Assembly: GCF_000336955.1 (NCBI RefSeq)
Contig: NZ_AOLI01000012.1
Span: forward strand, 178,471-242,470
From: Haloferax larsenii JCM 13917
Lineage (GTDB): Archaea; Halobacteriota; Halobacteria; Halobacteriales; Haloferacaceae
Length of the DNA stretch: 64,000 bases
Reading direction: 5' to 3'
In this document: in pieces, positions 17,271-26,917 of the stretch
Layout: every line of letters starts with the position of its first letter
Position numbering within the stretch: the first letter of the stretch is position 1
The notes under the pieces: model-generated
Database searches by the model: none
Told to the model about the DNA's origin: nothing
What the model saw: only the letters and a program-made list of their open reading frames with translations
Program-made: the position numbers and the translations under genes

Positions 17271-19184
17271 TCACGAGAACCGGCCTTTCGCCTCGTCTGC
17301 GCCCGGGACTGTATTAGATTTTTGATATTTTCCGACGGCCGAGCGTCCGACCGCGTATCCCTGAACGAGGAGGAATCCTGCCCACAGAACGTACCCACCG
17401 AGATTGCTTCCAAGAATCGTCGGTGCGGTGTCGAACACCGGGAACCCGAGTTCGACGAGCGTCGTACCCATGAGAAGTACGCTGAAGTAGCCGTAGAAGC
17501 CGGATGCCCACCACATCGCCGCGACGCGTGCCCATCCGGGCTGGACGTGTTCGGGGAGGCGCGTCGTGTTCATCACGAGGACGAGCGCGGTGTAGGGCCA
17601 CATCATGATGCCGGACATGGCAGCACCCACGACGAGGAAGAAGAACGGTTCGCGCCCCTCGAACGGCGAGGTGAACGCGAAGATGATGATGAGCCCCCAC
17701 AGGCAGAACGCCGTGAGGAGTCGCCAGAAGAGCTTGGGCAGGTCCCATCCGGCCTCACGGCCGAAGGATTCGTAGAGCGCATCTGCACTGTTTCGAACGA
17801 AGGACTCGACGATGGCGTACTCGGTCGTAAACAGGGCGACAAAGAGGATGGCAAAGACGAGGAACGTCCCGACGGGACCGACCAACGGGGCGATGCCTCC
17901 GAGCCACATCTGAATCGCGTCGGTCGTCTCACCCGGCGAGTAGTGAATGGCGACGCTCATCAGCGCCGGTGCGACGAGGAGTAACCCGACGACGAACGTC
18001 AGGAGGTGTTCGAGTTGGACGACTTTCCACCAGCCGCGCCAGCGACGGAGGTTGGTCACAGTCGGGCGGAACGTGAAGCCATCGCGCTCGATTGGTTCCG
18101 GGTCGTCACCGCGAAGCGGGTTCTTCACACGGCCCTGATAGTTGCCCATGCCGTACCCCTTCTCGCGCATCCAGAGACTCTGGGAGAGATTGAGGTATCC
18201 ACCGGCACCCGCGAACGCGAGCCCGCCGAGGAACACTGCGATATCGAGACTTTCTGGGAGGGTTCCGACCGACCCTGCGGCGTCGGGGATGGAACCGAAC
18301 TCGACCCACGACCCGGTGACGGCGACGAGCATCAACGCCGCCCCGATGGCAACGAACAGGAGTCCAATCTGGAACACCTCGACGGCGTTGTACATGACCG
18401 ACGATATCTGGTACGAGAGCCAGATGACGCCCATCAACGCCGCGGCGATGAGTTTCCACGACGCGACGGCGAAGCCGAGCACTTCGACGGTCCCGCTGAA
18501 ACCGAGTCCGACCGCGGCGACCTGTGCGGCACCGGCGGCCCACCCGGGCCACCCGAGGCTGATGAGGCCACCGAAGAGGAAGAGCCACGGCCAATACGTT
18601 CCCACGCGCGCGAAGGCGCGGAAGATGCTCTCGCCAGTCGCGAGCGTCCACCGCTGGAGTTCCGTGTTGATGACGAACTGCGTGAGGATACCGACGAGGA
18701 ACGCCCAGAAGAGCGTCCATCCGAACTGCGAGGTCAACACCGGCCAAAAGAGCGTCTCGCCGCTTCCGAGCGACGCGCCGAGCATGATAGCCGACGGCCC
18801 GACGACGTGGCCGACTCGGGGGACGCGAGGAAGGTCGGCGACTCGGAACGACCCGCCGGTCCCCTGGTCGGGATACTCCTCGGACTCCGGTGCCTCGTCG
18901 AGGTCCTCGTACCGAAGCGGGAGGTACCACGTTCCGCGGTACTGTTTCCCTTCTACTTCGGAGGCGTACACGTCGTCGCCGCCAGTGGGGTGGTCGTCCA
19001 GCGACCGATTGGCGTCTTCCCACTCACGGGAGTCTGCCGTCTCTGGCGCTGAGCGGTCGTTGCCGGTGCCTGCCTCTGGCGTTGAATGGTCTCCGCTGGT
19101 GCCCGTGTCTGGTGGTGAGCGGTCGCCTGGAGAACCGTCCCCGGCCCCGGAGTCGGCGTCACCGTCGCTCATCGACATCCCCAT
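17271..19184 (-). CDS. Nramp-superfamily transporter lacking the canonical metal-site motifs
   Basis: A 637-aa membrane protein with an acidic, Gly/Thr/Ser/Pro-rich disordered N-terminus (1-95) and about 11-12 hydrophobic helices. The first helix reads HVVGPSAIMLGASLGSGE, where classical Nramp proteins have DPGN. The TM6 region reads GGYLNLSQSLW, where metal transporters have MPH. It is therefore an Nramp-like paralogue that may not move Mn/Fe. It lies between lutC and the lactate regulator, so uptake of lactate or another organic acid is possible. Start at 19184 fits Box A GATTTACC about 25-30 nt upstream. Confidence 0.85.
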   Translation of the reverse strand: MGMSMSDGDADSGAGDGSPGDRSPPDTGTSGDHSTPEAGTGNDRSAPETADSREWEDANRSLDDHPTGGDDVYASEVEGKQYRGTWYLPLRYEDLDEAPESEEYPDQGTGGSFRVADLPRVPRVGHVVGPSAIMLGASLGSGETLFWPVLTSQFGWTLFWAFLVGILTQFVINTELQRWTLATGESIFRAFARVGTYWPWLFLFGGLISLGWPGWAAGAAQVAAVGLGFSGTVEVLGFAVASWKLIAAALMGVIWLSYQISSVMYNAVEVFQIGLLFVAIGAALMLVAVTGSWVEFGSIPDAAGSVGTLPESLDIAVFLGGLAFAGAGGYLNLSQSLWMREKGYGMGNYQGRVKNPLRGDDPEPIERDGFTFRPTVTNLRRWRGWWKVVQLEHLLTFVVGLLLVAPALMSVAIHYSPGETTDAIQMWLGGIAPLVGPVGTFLVFAILFVALFTTEYAIVESFVRNSADALYESFGREAGWDLPKLFWRLLTAFCLWGLIIIFAFTSPFEGREPFFFLVVGAAMSGIMMWPYTALVLVMNTTRLPEHVQPGWARVAAMWWASGFYGYFSVLLMGTTLVELGFPVFDTAPTILGSNLGGYVLWAGFLLVQGYAVGRSAVGKYQKSNTVPGADEAKGRFS

Positions 19185-19204
19185 CGAGAGAAGCTATACC
19201 CGGT

Positions 19205-19266
19205 AAATCGTGGGACATCGGTGCGTCTGCCGTGAATGGTTCCTCTCACGGTATAAAATCGTGGGA
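19205..19266. repeat. 11-bp direct repeat AAATCGTGGGA beside the Nramp-like promoter
   Basis: AAATCGTGGGA occurs at 19205-19215 and 19256-19266, 51 bp apart (about five helical turns). The first copy overlaps the predicted Box A of the Nramp-like gene on the minus strand. It may be a paired protein-binding site. No other copies were noticed. Confidence 0.4.
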
Positions 19267-19289
19267 TGTGGCACCAGCGGTGACGGGAG

Positions 19290-19934
19290 TTAGCCGCCGA
19301 GGAAGTGCCAGATGTGGCCGCGTTCTTCCGGCGGGTCGACCCCGGGAAGTTGCTTCAACGCGGGTTGGATGGCGTTCCACCAGCCTTCGGCGGATTCGAA
19401 CCCCGCGGGGTAGTCGTGGTAGACATCGCGGAGGAAGTCCGCTTTCTTCGCCTCCGGGTGGTCGGTGAGGTAGTCGTATGCGGCCGAGAGCGCCTCGCGT
19501 CGGGAGTCGAGCATCGGGCCACTGCCCGGGAGGTCAGCGGCCTCGATAGCGTTCGAGACAGCCGGCGGGTGGTCGCTCGCGTGTTCCGAGTCAGTTGGTT
19601 CGGAAGCGGGTGTCGCCGGTGATTCGGACTGCGGATTGGCTGCCTGTTTCGTCGTCGCGGGGTCCTGTTCGGGAGATGTGGGAATCGGGATCCACCAGAC
19701 GCGACTCCGTGCCCCGACTTTCCTCGTCGCGAGGTCGCCGCGCTCTTCGAGTTCGTTCAGTTTGTTGTGCGCCGTTCGACGCGAGCAGTCGAGTTCCTCC
19801 ATCACGTCCGCCGCGGTCAGTGGTCGGGCGGCGTCTTCCCGGTCGTCGAAGACCGTCAACACCGCGTCGAGCGAGATGCGGCCGACGTACTGCCCGTGTT
19901 CGTTTCGGGGGCGCGCGCCAGCCTCGTCTTCCAT
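19290..19934 (-). CDS. winged-helix transcriptional regulator, probable lactate-locus regulator
   Basis: A 214-aa protein. Residues about 8-75 form a winged-helix DNA-binding domain (PLTAADVMEELDCSRRTAHN, then LNELEERGDLATRKVGARSR and VWWIP). A low-complexity Ser/Pro/Ala linker follows (about 78-145), then a C-terminal domain with AAYDYLTDHPEAKKADFLRD and WWNAIQPALKQLP that I do not recognise. It is divergent from lactate permease, and the shared intergenic region carries repeated CACACG motifs, so it is the likely local regulator. Start MEDEAGARPR at 19934 is chosen over an upstream frame. Confidence 0.78.
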   Translation of the reverse strand: MEDEAGARPRNEHGQYVGRISLDAVLTVFDDREDAARPLTAADVMEELDCSRRTAHNKLNELEERGDLATRKVGARSRVWWIPIPTSPEQDPATTKQAANPQSESPATPASEPTDSEHASDHPPAVSNAIEAADLPGSGPMLDSRREALSAAYDYLTDHPEAKKADFLRDVYHDYPAGFESAEGWWNAIQPALKQLPGVDPPEERGHIWHFLGG

Positions 19935-19947
19935 GGTTTGTCCTTTA

Positions 19948-20228
19948 CACACGAGAGTAAAAGCCTTTGCACACGAGTGAACTCCCAGTTCAGATGTGTG
20001 TAATGGCCACTTCATACGAGTATATTGGTCGTATGCGACAGGAGAACACAGTTCAAATTGAGGAAATCGTGCCTGAGATAGAACCTCTGCAAACCCCGTT
20101 TTTTGGCATTTAATCGCCTATTTCGAAGTTTTCACACGTGTGTATTGGTCTCGGGAGGACGGGAAAGGAGAGCCTGATTTCATGTCACAAATCGGGACGA
20201 ACGATAGATATATATCACAAAAGTTGTG
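19948..20228. promoter_or_regulatory. CACACG-type operator cluster between regulator and lactate permease
   Basis: CACACGAG recurs at 19948-19955 and 19970-19977, exactly 22 bp apart, just upstream of the regulator gene. TGTGTG lies at 19995-20000. A perfect palindrome CACACGTGTG is at 20133-20142. An inverted repeat CACAA (20216-20220) / TTGTG (20224-20228) directly follows the TATA palindrome GATATATATC (20207-20216) of the permease promoter. Together they look like auto- and cross-regulatory sites. The rest of the region shows nothing else. Confidence 0.55.
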
Positions 20229-20291
20229 TACGAGATTCCACGATGCACGGAATCAGGCACGGAACTGGAATGGCATCGGCTGGAATCAACA

Positions 20292-22052
20292 ATGGGGGTG
20301 GACAGCATGGTTAGTGCGGCCGACGCACTCATCGCGCTGCTTCCGCTTCTGACAATCGCGTACCTCATGGTCGGGCGTTATTGGCCCGCGACGCGGGCGA
20401 TGCCCGTCGCGTGGGTCGTCGCAGTCGGGGCTGGCGTCGTCGGCTGGGGCATGTCGGTACAGTGGATCGCGGCATCGACGATTAACGGGTTCATCACGGC
20501 AGCGAACATCCTGTACATCGTCTTCGGGGCAATCCTCCTCCTGTACACGCTCAAGCAGACGGGCGCGTTCGATGCGATAAACAGCGGGTTCGCAGACATC
20601 AGCGAGGACCGCCGCGTACAGGTCGTCCTGCTCGTGTTCCTCATGGGCTCGTTCATCGAGTCGGCCGCTGGCTTCGGGACGCCCGCAGCCATCGTCGGCC
20701 CGCTTCTCGTCGGCCTCGGCTTCCCGCCGCTGGCCGCCGTCGTGGTCGCCCTCACGGGGAACCTGATGGCGATTACCTTCGGCGCGGTCGGGACGCCGCT
20801 CATCATCGGGATGATAGACATCTTCGAGAGCGTCGAATCCATCAGCACCGAAGTACTCGGCACTGGTAACTTCGAGACCATCGCGGCGTGGGTCGGCGAA
20901 ATCGCCGTATTCGCCGCGATGCACCACGTCATCGTCGGCATCGCACTCCCCTTTATCGGCGTCGCGATGATGACCCGCTTCTTCGGTGAAGAGCGGTCCA
21001 TCAAGCCGGCACTCGAAGTACTTCCCCTCACGCTCTTCGCGTGGGCGTCGTTCTCGGTCCCCTACTTCCTCACCGCGTACTTCCTCGGACCGGAGTTCCC
21101 GGGGCTGCTCGGCTCGATGGTCGGACTGGCCGTGACGGTCGGCGCACTCAAAGCGGGCTTTTTCCACCCCGACGAGGAGTGGGACTTCGAGCCAGAGTCC
21201 GCGTGGCCCGACCACTGGGTCGGTGACATCCAGCCCGGCGAATCGACCAGCGACAACGTCTCTGTCGCCGCCGACGGTGGCAACGTTCAGTCGAGCATGC
21301 CCGCGTCCGCGGGACAGATGTCGCTTCTGAAGGCGTGGACGCCGTACGCGCTCGTCGCGCTGCTTCTGGTCGTCACCCGCGTCGTCGACCCCGTCCAGAG
21401 CTTCATCACGATGGACGTGTTCAAACTGGCGTGGAGCAACATCCTCGGAACTGACCTCGGAAACGACTTCGCGTTCCTCTACCTGCCCGGCGCGGTGTTC
21501 ATCGCCGTCCACCTGCTGACGATTCCGATTCACGGGATGGGGAGCAAGGAAATCAAGGCGTCGTGGGCAGAGACCATCGAGAAGGTCACTCCGGCGGTCG
21601 TCGCACTGCTGTTCGCAGTCGCGACAGTCCAGATTATGCTGCAGTCCGGCGCAGCAACGGGGACCGACAGCATGCTCATCGTCCTCTCGGAGGGCATGGC
21701 GAGCGTCGCTGGCTCGGCCTACCCGTTCTTCGCCGCGTACGTGGGCGCGTTCGGCGCGTTCCTCGCGGGGTCGAACACCGTCTCGGATATCCTCTTCGGC
21801 ACCTTCCAGTACGGTGTCGCAGACCAGATTGGCACGCCGAAGACCATCATGCTCGGGGCACAGGCGGTCGGCGGTGCCATCGGTAACCTCATCGCCGTCC
21901 ACAACGTCGTCGCCGCGCTCGCGGTCGTCGGCCTCGTCGGCGAGGAGGGTCGGGTCATCCGCCTCGAACTCATCCCGCTCGTCTACTACGGGACTGCCAC
22001 CGGCATTCTGACGCTCCTGTTCAGCTACGTGCTGTTCCCGGGCGTATTCTGA
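20292..22052 (+). CDS. lctP: L-lactate permease family transporter
   Basis: A 586-aa membrane protein of the LctP/GlcA family that imports lactate or glycolate. About 13 hydrophobic helices are seen. Family hallmarks: [32 protein letters not shown] and, near the end, [18 protein letters not shown] with [23 protein letters not shown] at 20292 (MGVDSMVS) is the first in-frame ATG downstream of the TATA element; an upstream GTG at 20226 lies before the expected transcription start. The lactate dehydrogenase gene follows 106 nt downstream on the same strand, with its own TATA element. Confidence 0.92.
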   Translation: MGVDSMVSAADALIALLPLLTIAYLMVGRYWPATRAMPVAWVVAVGAGVVGWGMSVQWIAASTINGFITAANILYIVFGAILLLYTLKQTGAFDAINSGFADISEDRRVQVVLLVFLMGSFIESAAGFGTPAAIVGPLLVGLGFPPLAAVVVALTGNLMAITFGAVGTPLIIGMIDIFESVESISTEVLGTGNFETIAAWVGEIAVFAAMHHVIVGIALPFIGVAMMTRFFGEERSIKPALEVLPLTLFAWASFSVPYFLTAYFLGPEFPGLLGSMVGLAVTVGALKAGFFHPDEEWDFEPESAWPDHWVGDIQPGESTSDNVSVAADGGNVQSSMPASAGQMSLLKAWTPYALVALLLVVTRVVDPVQSFITMDVFKLAWSNILGTDLGNDFAFLYLPGAVFIAVHLLTIPIHGMGSKEIKASWAETIEKVTPAVVALLFAVATVQIMLQSGAATGTDSMLIVLSEGMASVAGSAYPFFAAYVGAFGAFLAGSNTVSDILFGTFQYGVADQIGTPKTIMLGAQAVGGAIGNLIAVHNVVAALAVVGLVGEEGRVIRLELIPLVYYGTATGILTLLFSYVLFPGVF

Positions 22053-22120
22053 ACGGTGGCGACGGAATGGCGTACCGGCAACGAATTTCGAGCAGATTCA
22101 CCCACTCTCGGGTGTCTTTA

Positions 22121-22133
22121 TTGTGTCACACAA
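22121..22133 (+). promoter_or_regulatory. TTGTG/CACAA operator candidate before the lactate dehydrogenase gene
   Basis: TTGTGTCACACAA (22121-22133) is a near-perfect palindrome sitting right behind a TTTATT Box A, in the same place as the CACAA/TTGTG repeat of the permease promoter. It links the two genes to one regulator by inference. Confidence 0.5.
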
Positions 22134-22158
22134 ATCGACTACTAGCGAGCAACTGACA

Positions 22159-25100
22159 ATGGCATCAAACACGCACGACGCGGCCGCCGACCCCTCGACC
22201 GAGGGGAACTACGACTACGTCAACGACGACGTAGAACGGCCGGGGCTGGTCGAAGACCTCGAATCTATCGTCGAGGGCGACGTGCGATTCGACACCTACA
22301 CGCGAACCATGTACGCGACGGACGCGTCCGCGTACGAGAAGATGCCCATCGGCGTCGTCATGCCGACATCGACGGACGACGTGGCGGCGGTGATGGAGTA
22401 CTGCGCCGAACGCGAGATTCCCGTCCTCCCGCGGGGTGGTGGGACGAGTCTCGCCGGGCAGACGGTCAACGAGGCAGTCGTCCTCGATTTCGTCCGCTAC
22501 ATGGGCGACGTCGAACACGTCGACCCCGAGGCGCGGACGGCCACGGCACAGGCCGGGGTTCGACTCGGCGACCTGAACGAACAACTGGCACCACACGGAC
22601 TGAAGTTCGCCCCCGACCCGGCGTGGGGCGACCGCTCCGCACTCGGCGGCGCTATCGGAAACAACTCCACGGGCGCACACTCGCTGAAGTACGGCAAGAC
22701 CGACTACTACATCGAGGAAGTCGAGGTCGTCCTCGCCGACGGCACGGTGACGACGTTCGGCGAGACGACCGTCGACGAACTGCGCGAGCAGGGCGACCCA
22801 ACGGGCACTATCGAAGAGCGAATCTACGCGAAAGTCGCCGAGATTCTCGACGAAGAGGCCGACGAAATCTCCGAGCGCTTCCCCGACCTCAAGCGCAACG
22901 TCTCGGGGTACAACCTCGACATGCTCGTCGACGAGATGCGCGGCGAGCGCCGGACGCCCGACGACACCGGCATCGACGACGACTGGGAGGCAGGACACGT
23001 CAATCTCGGTCGCCTCATCGCCGGGTCGGAGGGGACGCTCGCCATCGTCACGAAGGCGACCGTCTCCTTAGCGGAGATTCCGAACACGGCCTCTGTCGCG
23101 CTCCTGACGTACGACAACGTCATCGACGCGATGCACGACGTCGCACCCATCCTCGAACACGAACCGGCCGCGGTCGAGGTTATGGACGACGTGCTCCTCG
23201 ATTTGGCCCGCGACACGGCCGAGTTCGCGGACGTAGTCGGGATGCTGCCCGAGGGAACCGATTCGACGCTCTTGGTCGAGTTCTACGCCGACTCCGACGA
23301 AGACGGCAAGCAGAAAGTCGCCGACCTCGTCGCGGACCGCGTTCCTGATTCGGGTGCGACCGAGTTCGACCCCTCGGATGGGGCGACTTCGGTGACAGAA
23401 ACGGAGCGCTGCGCCACCGACTTCATGGAGGCCCACGACGCCGACACGCGCGCGAAGTTCTGGAAGATGCGCAAGTCGGGGCTTCCGATTCTCCTCTCGC
23501 GGACCTCCGACGAGAAGCACATCGCGTACATCGAAGATACGGCGATTCCGGCGGAGAACCTCCCCGCCTACGTCTCTGACTTCCAGGACATCCTCGACGA
23601 ACACGACACCTTCGCCTCGTACTACGCCCACGCCGGGCCGGGCGTCCTCCACATTCGCCCGCTCGTGAACACGAAGACGGCCGAAGGCGTCGAGACGTTC
23701 GAGGCTATCGCCGACGAAGTGACCGACCTCGTCGTGAAGTACGGCGGCTCTGTCTCGGGCGAACACGGCGACGGCCGCGCGCGAACGCAGTGGAACCGCA
23801 AACTGTACGGCGACCACCTCTGGAACGTCTTCCGCGACCTGAAATCCGCGTTCGACCCCGATTGGCTCCTCAATCCGGGGAACATCTGCGGCGACTACGA
23901 CATGACCGAGAACCTCCGGTTCTCGCCCGACTACGACTTCGACGCCGGGTTCGACCCCGCGCTCAACTGGGACAACGACAACGGCTTCGAAGGCATGGTC
24001 GAACTCTGTCACGGCTGTGCGGGCTGTCGCGGCCAGCAGTCCACTGTCGGTGGCGTCATGTGTCCGACCTTCCGGGCCGCCGAAGAGGAGATTCAGTCCA
24101 CGCGCGGCCGGGCGAACATGCTCCGGCAGGCGATGAGCGGCGGTCTCTCGGAAGACGAGATGTTCACAGATGAGTTCGTCCACGAGGTGCTGGACCTCTG
24201 TGTCGGCTGTAAGGGCTGTTCGAAAGACTGCCCGAGCGGCGTCGACATGGCGAAGATGAAAGCCGAAGTGGTCCACGAGTACCACCAGCGCAACGGGTCG
24301 AGCCTCCGCGACAAGGTGTTCGCCAACATCGACGCGCTGTCGAAACTCGGGTCGAAGTTCGCGCCGCTCGCAAACGGCGCGACGAAGATTCCGGGTGCAC
24401 GCACGCTGATGGAGAAGACCATCGGTATCGCGAAAGAGCGCACACTCCCGGAGTTCCACTCGACGAGCTTCGTCGAGTGGTTCGAATCACGCGGCTCGGC
24501 GGGCATCCCGGAGGCGCAAGCCGACCGCAGAGTGCTGTTGTTCCCCGACACCTACACAAACTACAACCACCCGGACGTCGGGAAGGCCGCCGTGCGGGCG
24601 CTCGAAGCCGCCAACGTCCACGTTCGCATTCCCGATGGCGTCGCCGGGTCGGGTCGGCCGCCACACTCGAAGGGCTTCCTCGACCGCGCCCGCGCCGACG
24701 CGGAACAGAACGTAGACGTGCTCGCACCCTTCGTCGAGGAGGGGTGGGACATCGTCCTCTGTGAACCCTCGGACGCGGTGATGTTCCAGTCGGACTATCT
24801 CGACTTGCTCTCCGGTGACGACGTCGAGGCCGTCGCCGCCAACTCCTACGGCATCATGGAGTACTTCGACACGTTCCGACTGGACGACGACCTCTCGTTC
24901 CTCCCGCAGGACGACCCCCTGACGTACCACGGCCACTGTCACCAGAAGTCCACGAAGAAGGACCACCACGCTGTTGGCGTCCTTCGGCGGGCTGGCTACG
25001 ACGTGGACCCGCTGGATTCGACGTGCTGTGGAATGTCGGGGTCGTTCGGATACGAGGCCGAACACTACTCCATGTCGATGGCTATCGGGAGCATTCTCTC

Positions 25101-25236
25101 GGACCAGGTGGCCGACAGTCCGGGCGACATCGTCGTCGCGCCGGGGGCATCCTGTCGGTCGCAACTCGAAGACATGGGCGTCGACGACGAACCGCCACAC
25201 CCCGTCGAGATGCTCGACCGCGCCATTACGGTGTAG
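22159..25236 (+). CDS. FAD-linked, iron-sulfur D-lactate/glycolate dehydrogenase (GlcD-GlcF fusion)
   Basis: A 1,025-aa fused dehydrogenase. Residues about 45-280 are a PCMH-type FAD domain (VLPRGGGTSLAGQT, NNSTGAHSLKYGKT, GSEGTLAIVTKA). Residues about 290-560 are the FAD-oxidase C domain, ending VSGEHGDGRART. Two 4Fe-4S sites follow, CHGCAGCRG and CVGCKGCSKDCPSG. The last third has two CCG modules including HGHCHQKS and CCGMSGSFGYE. It passes electrons from D-lactate or glycolate to the respiratory chain. Start MASNTHDAA at 22159 is chosen; an upstream GTG (22123) lies inside the operator. Confidence 0.92.
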   Translation: MASNTHDAAADPSTEGNYDYVNDDVERPGLVEDLESIVEGDVRFDTYTRTMYATDASAYEKMPIGVVMPTSTDDVAAVMEYCAEREIPVLPRGGGTSLAGQTVNEAVVLDFVRYMGDVEHVDPEARTATAQAGVRLGDLNEQLAPHGLKFAPDPAWGDRSALGGAIGNNSTGAHSLKYGKTDYYIEEVEVVLADGTVTTFGETTVDELREQGDPTGTIEERIYAKVAEILDEEADEISERFPDLKRNVSGYNLDMLVDEMRGERRTPDDTGIDDDWEAGHVNLGRLIAGSEGTLAIVTKATVSLAEIPNTASVALLTYDNVIDAMHDVAPILEHEPAAVEVMDDVLLDLARDTAEFADVVGMLPEGTDSTLLVEFYADSDEDGKQKVADLVADRVPDSGATEFDPSDGATSVTETERCATDFMEAHDADTRAKFWKMRKSGLPILLSRTSDEKHIAYIEDTAIPAENLPAYVSDFQDILDEHDTFASYYAHAGPGVLHIRPLVNTKTAEGVETFEAIADEVTDLVVKYGGSVSGEHGDGRARTQWNRKLYGDHLWNVFRDLKSAFDPDWLLNPGNICGDYDMTENLRFSPDYDFDAGFDPALNWDNDNGFEGMVELCHGCAGCRGQQSTVGGVMCPTFRAAEEEIQSTRGRANMLRQAMSGGLSEDEMFTDEFVHEVLDLCVGCKGCSKDCPSGVDMAKMKAEVVHEYHQRNGSSLRDKVFANIDALSKLGSKFAPLANGATKIPGARTLMEKTIGIAKERTLPEFHSTSFVEWFESRGSAGIPEAQADRRVLLFPDTYTNYNHPDVGKAAVRALEAANVHVRIPDGVAGSGRPPHSKGFLDRARADAEQNVDVLAPFVEEGWDIVLCEPSDAVMFQSDYLDLLSGDDVEAVAANSYGIMEYFDTFRLDDDLSFLPQDDPLTYHGHCHQKSTKKDHHAVGVLRRAGYDVDPLDSTCCGMSGSFGYEAEHYSMSMAIGSILSDQVADSPGDIVVAPGASCRSQLEDMGVDDEPPHPVEMLDRAITV

Positions 25237-25428
25237 TCGGCTCTCACGGAGTGACAGCAGTCTCGACGCAAAAATCAGAGACACCCCCAACCAATTGGCA
25301 CGGGTTCGGTGAACGACAGAGGCAAGCGGGCATTGGGGCTGACGTAACCGAGGCTGGACGTCACCGACTCGGACTGGGCTGGTCCGAGTCGGCATACATT
25401 CACACTCGACTCTCTCGGTGTTCTCTTC

Positions 25429-26613
25429 TCACAACTCGTCGAGGACCGAGCCGAAGGCATCGAGCGCGGCGGCCATCGCTTCCGGGTCGCCGCCGAGCGA
25501 GATGCGAAACGCGTCCGAGCGGTCGAAAAACCGGCCGGGAACGACGAGCACGTCACCGTCGAGGGCGGCTTCGACCACCTCGTCGCCGCTGTGTGTCTCG
25601 TGTTCCAGTAGGGCGAACGACCCGCCAGCGTGGATTCGTCCGTCGAGGTTCGGTCGCTCGGCGAGGAACGACGCCAGCAACTCGTGGTTCGCCGAGAAGT
25701 GTGTACGCGCAGCGGCGTCCAGTTGCTCGCTGTTGTGGAGGGCGCGCCGCGCGAGTTTCTTACTCGGGTCGGCGACCGACGGGAGGTGCATCGAGGCCTG
25801 ACGCGCCCGTTCGACGACGTCTTCCGGGCCGACGAGCCAGCCGACGCGAAGACCACCCAGCCCGTAGAATTTCGTCAGCGACCCGGTGACGACGACGTTC
25901 GGCAATCCGGCAGCGGTGACGCCACCGAACGGGCCGTCGTCGGCCGGGTCGACGTAAGGAGCGTACACTTCGTCGACGAGGAGATACCCGCCCACGTCGG
26001 CGGCGTGTCGTGCCATCTCCGCGAGTTCGGCGCGGGTGGCGAGGCGGCCGGACGGGTTGTGACGGTTCGTGACCATCGCGTAGGCGAACGAGTCGATGGC
26101 CGCGCTCTCGATGCGATGCGGTTCGAGCGCGTGGTCGAACTCCGGCGGGCGAAGGAATCGGTCGACGCGAGCACCGAGTGCCTCGGGCGTCTCACAGAGT
26201 GGCTGATAGCCCGGTTTCTCGACGAGAACCTGCGGTTTCGGTGCGTCGGCTGCGTCGGTCGCCTCGGTTGGGTCGGCTGCGTCGGTTGGGCTGGTTGCGT
26301 CGGTCGCCTCGCTCGCGTCTGCCTCGTGGCGCCGGCGCTTGGCTCGGTCGAGGAGGGCACAGGCTGCGAGGAAGTTCGCGTGCGTCGCGCCCGCTGTGAC
26401 GAGAACGTTCGATTCGGAAACGCCGTATCGGTCGGCGAGTTGGCCGGAGAGCGTCGCATCGTCCGGGTCAGGAAGTCCCGCGAGTGACGGCGGAACGAGC
26501 CCCTCGAACGAAGCTGTCGGTCGTAAATCGCTCGTCGCGAGGTCGTGTGTCACCTCGTCGGTGCGGCCGATAATCCAGTCGAGGTAGGGAATCGAGGGAA
26601 ACGTCGTCGTCAT
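25429..26613 (-). CDS. class I/II PLP-dependent aminotransferase
   Basis: A 394-aa fold-type I aminotransferase. NVLVTAGATHANF holds the phosphate-binding turn, YAMVTNRHNPSG the conserved Asn-Pro-Ser/Gly motif, LLVDEVYAPY the Asp that contacts the pyridine nitrogen, and VTGSLTKFYGLGGLRVGW the Schiff-base Lys. C-terminal FRISLGG supplies the carboxylate-binding Arg. Around residues 95-125 there is an Ala/Thr/Asp-rich insertion (repeats like TDAADPTEATDAAD) not expected in the family. The amino acid substrate cannot be told. Confidence 0.88.
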   Translation of the reverse strand: MTTTFPSIPYLDWIIGRTDEVTHDLATSDLRPTASFEGLVPPSLAGLPDPDDATLSGQLADRYGVSESNVLVTAGATHANFLAACALLDRAKRRRHEADASEATDATSPTDAADPTEATDAADAPKPQVLVEKPGYQPLCETPEALGARVDRFLRPPEFDHALEPHRIESAAIDSFAYAMVTNRHNPSGRLATRAELAEMARHAADVGGYLLVDEVYAPYVDPADDGPFGGVTAAGLPNVVVTGSLTKFYGLGGLRVGWLVGPEDVVERARQASMHLPSVADPSKKLARRALHNSEQLDAAARTHFSANHELLASFLAERPNLDGRIHAGGSFALLEHETHSGDEVVEAALDGDVLVVPGRFFDRSDAFRISLGGDPEAMAAALDAFGSVLDEL

Positions 26614-26774
26614 TGCCGCCTCTTCGAAAGCCGCAGCGTAAGTCGTTGGGGTCTGACCGAACGGGTTCGAGGACCACTATCGGAAGACGCTGGTGCCATT
26701 GTGAACCACACCCATATAAAAGAGCGTAAAAAACGACCGTTTGTATATAAAGAGCCAGAATATTCATATACCAG

Positions 26775-26905
26775 TAATCGCTGGTTGAGAGCCATCGCCG
26801 AAAGATGAGGTAAAGCCACTCCACGTTGTAGGTAGGTCCGCCGGGGTGCCTCTGACTACCGGCAGCGTCGTGCCTCCCGGGGTGCCCGGTCCGGCAGGCA
26901 CGACG
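26775..26905 (+). ncRNA. candidate structured RNA in a 304-bp intergenic region
   Basis: Upstream are strong TATA elements (CATATAAAAG near 26711, TGTATATAAAG near 26742). Downstream, GCCGG/CCGGC encloses a GGGGTGCC loop. A second hairpin with stem CGTCGTGCCT/AGGCACGACG encloses another CCGGGGTGCC. A perfect palindrome GAGGGAATTCCCTC (26906-26919) follows and may terminate it. Two similar GGGGTGCC hairpins suggest a folded RNA. No known family is recognised, and the ends are estimates. Confidence 0.3.
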
Positions 26906-26917
26906 GAGGGAATTCCC

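Noticed and set aside
20226..20291. An upstream GTG start for lactate permease
   Set aside because: It lies inside the operator and before the expected transcription start set by the TATA element.
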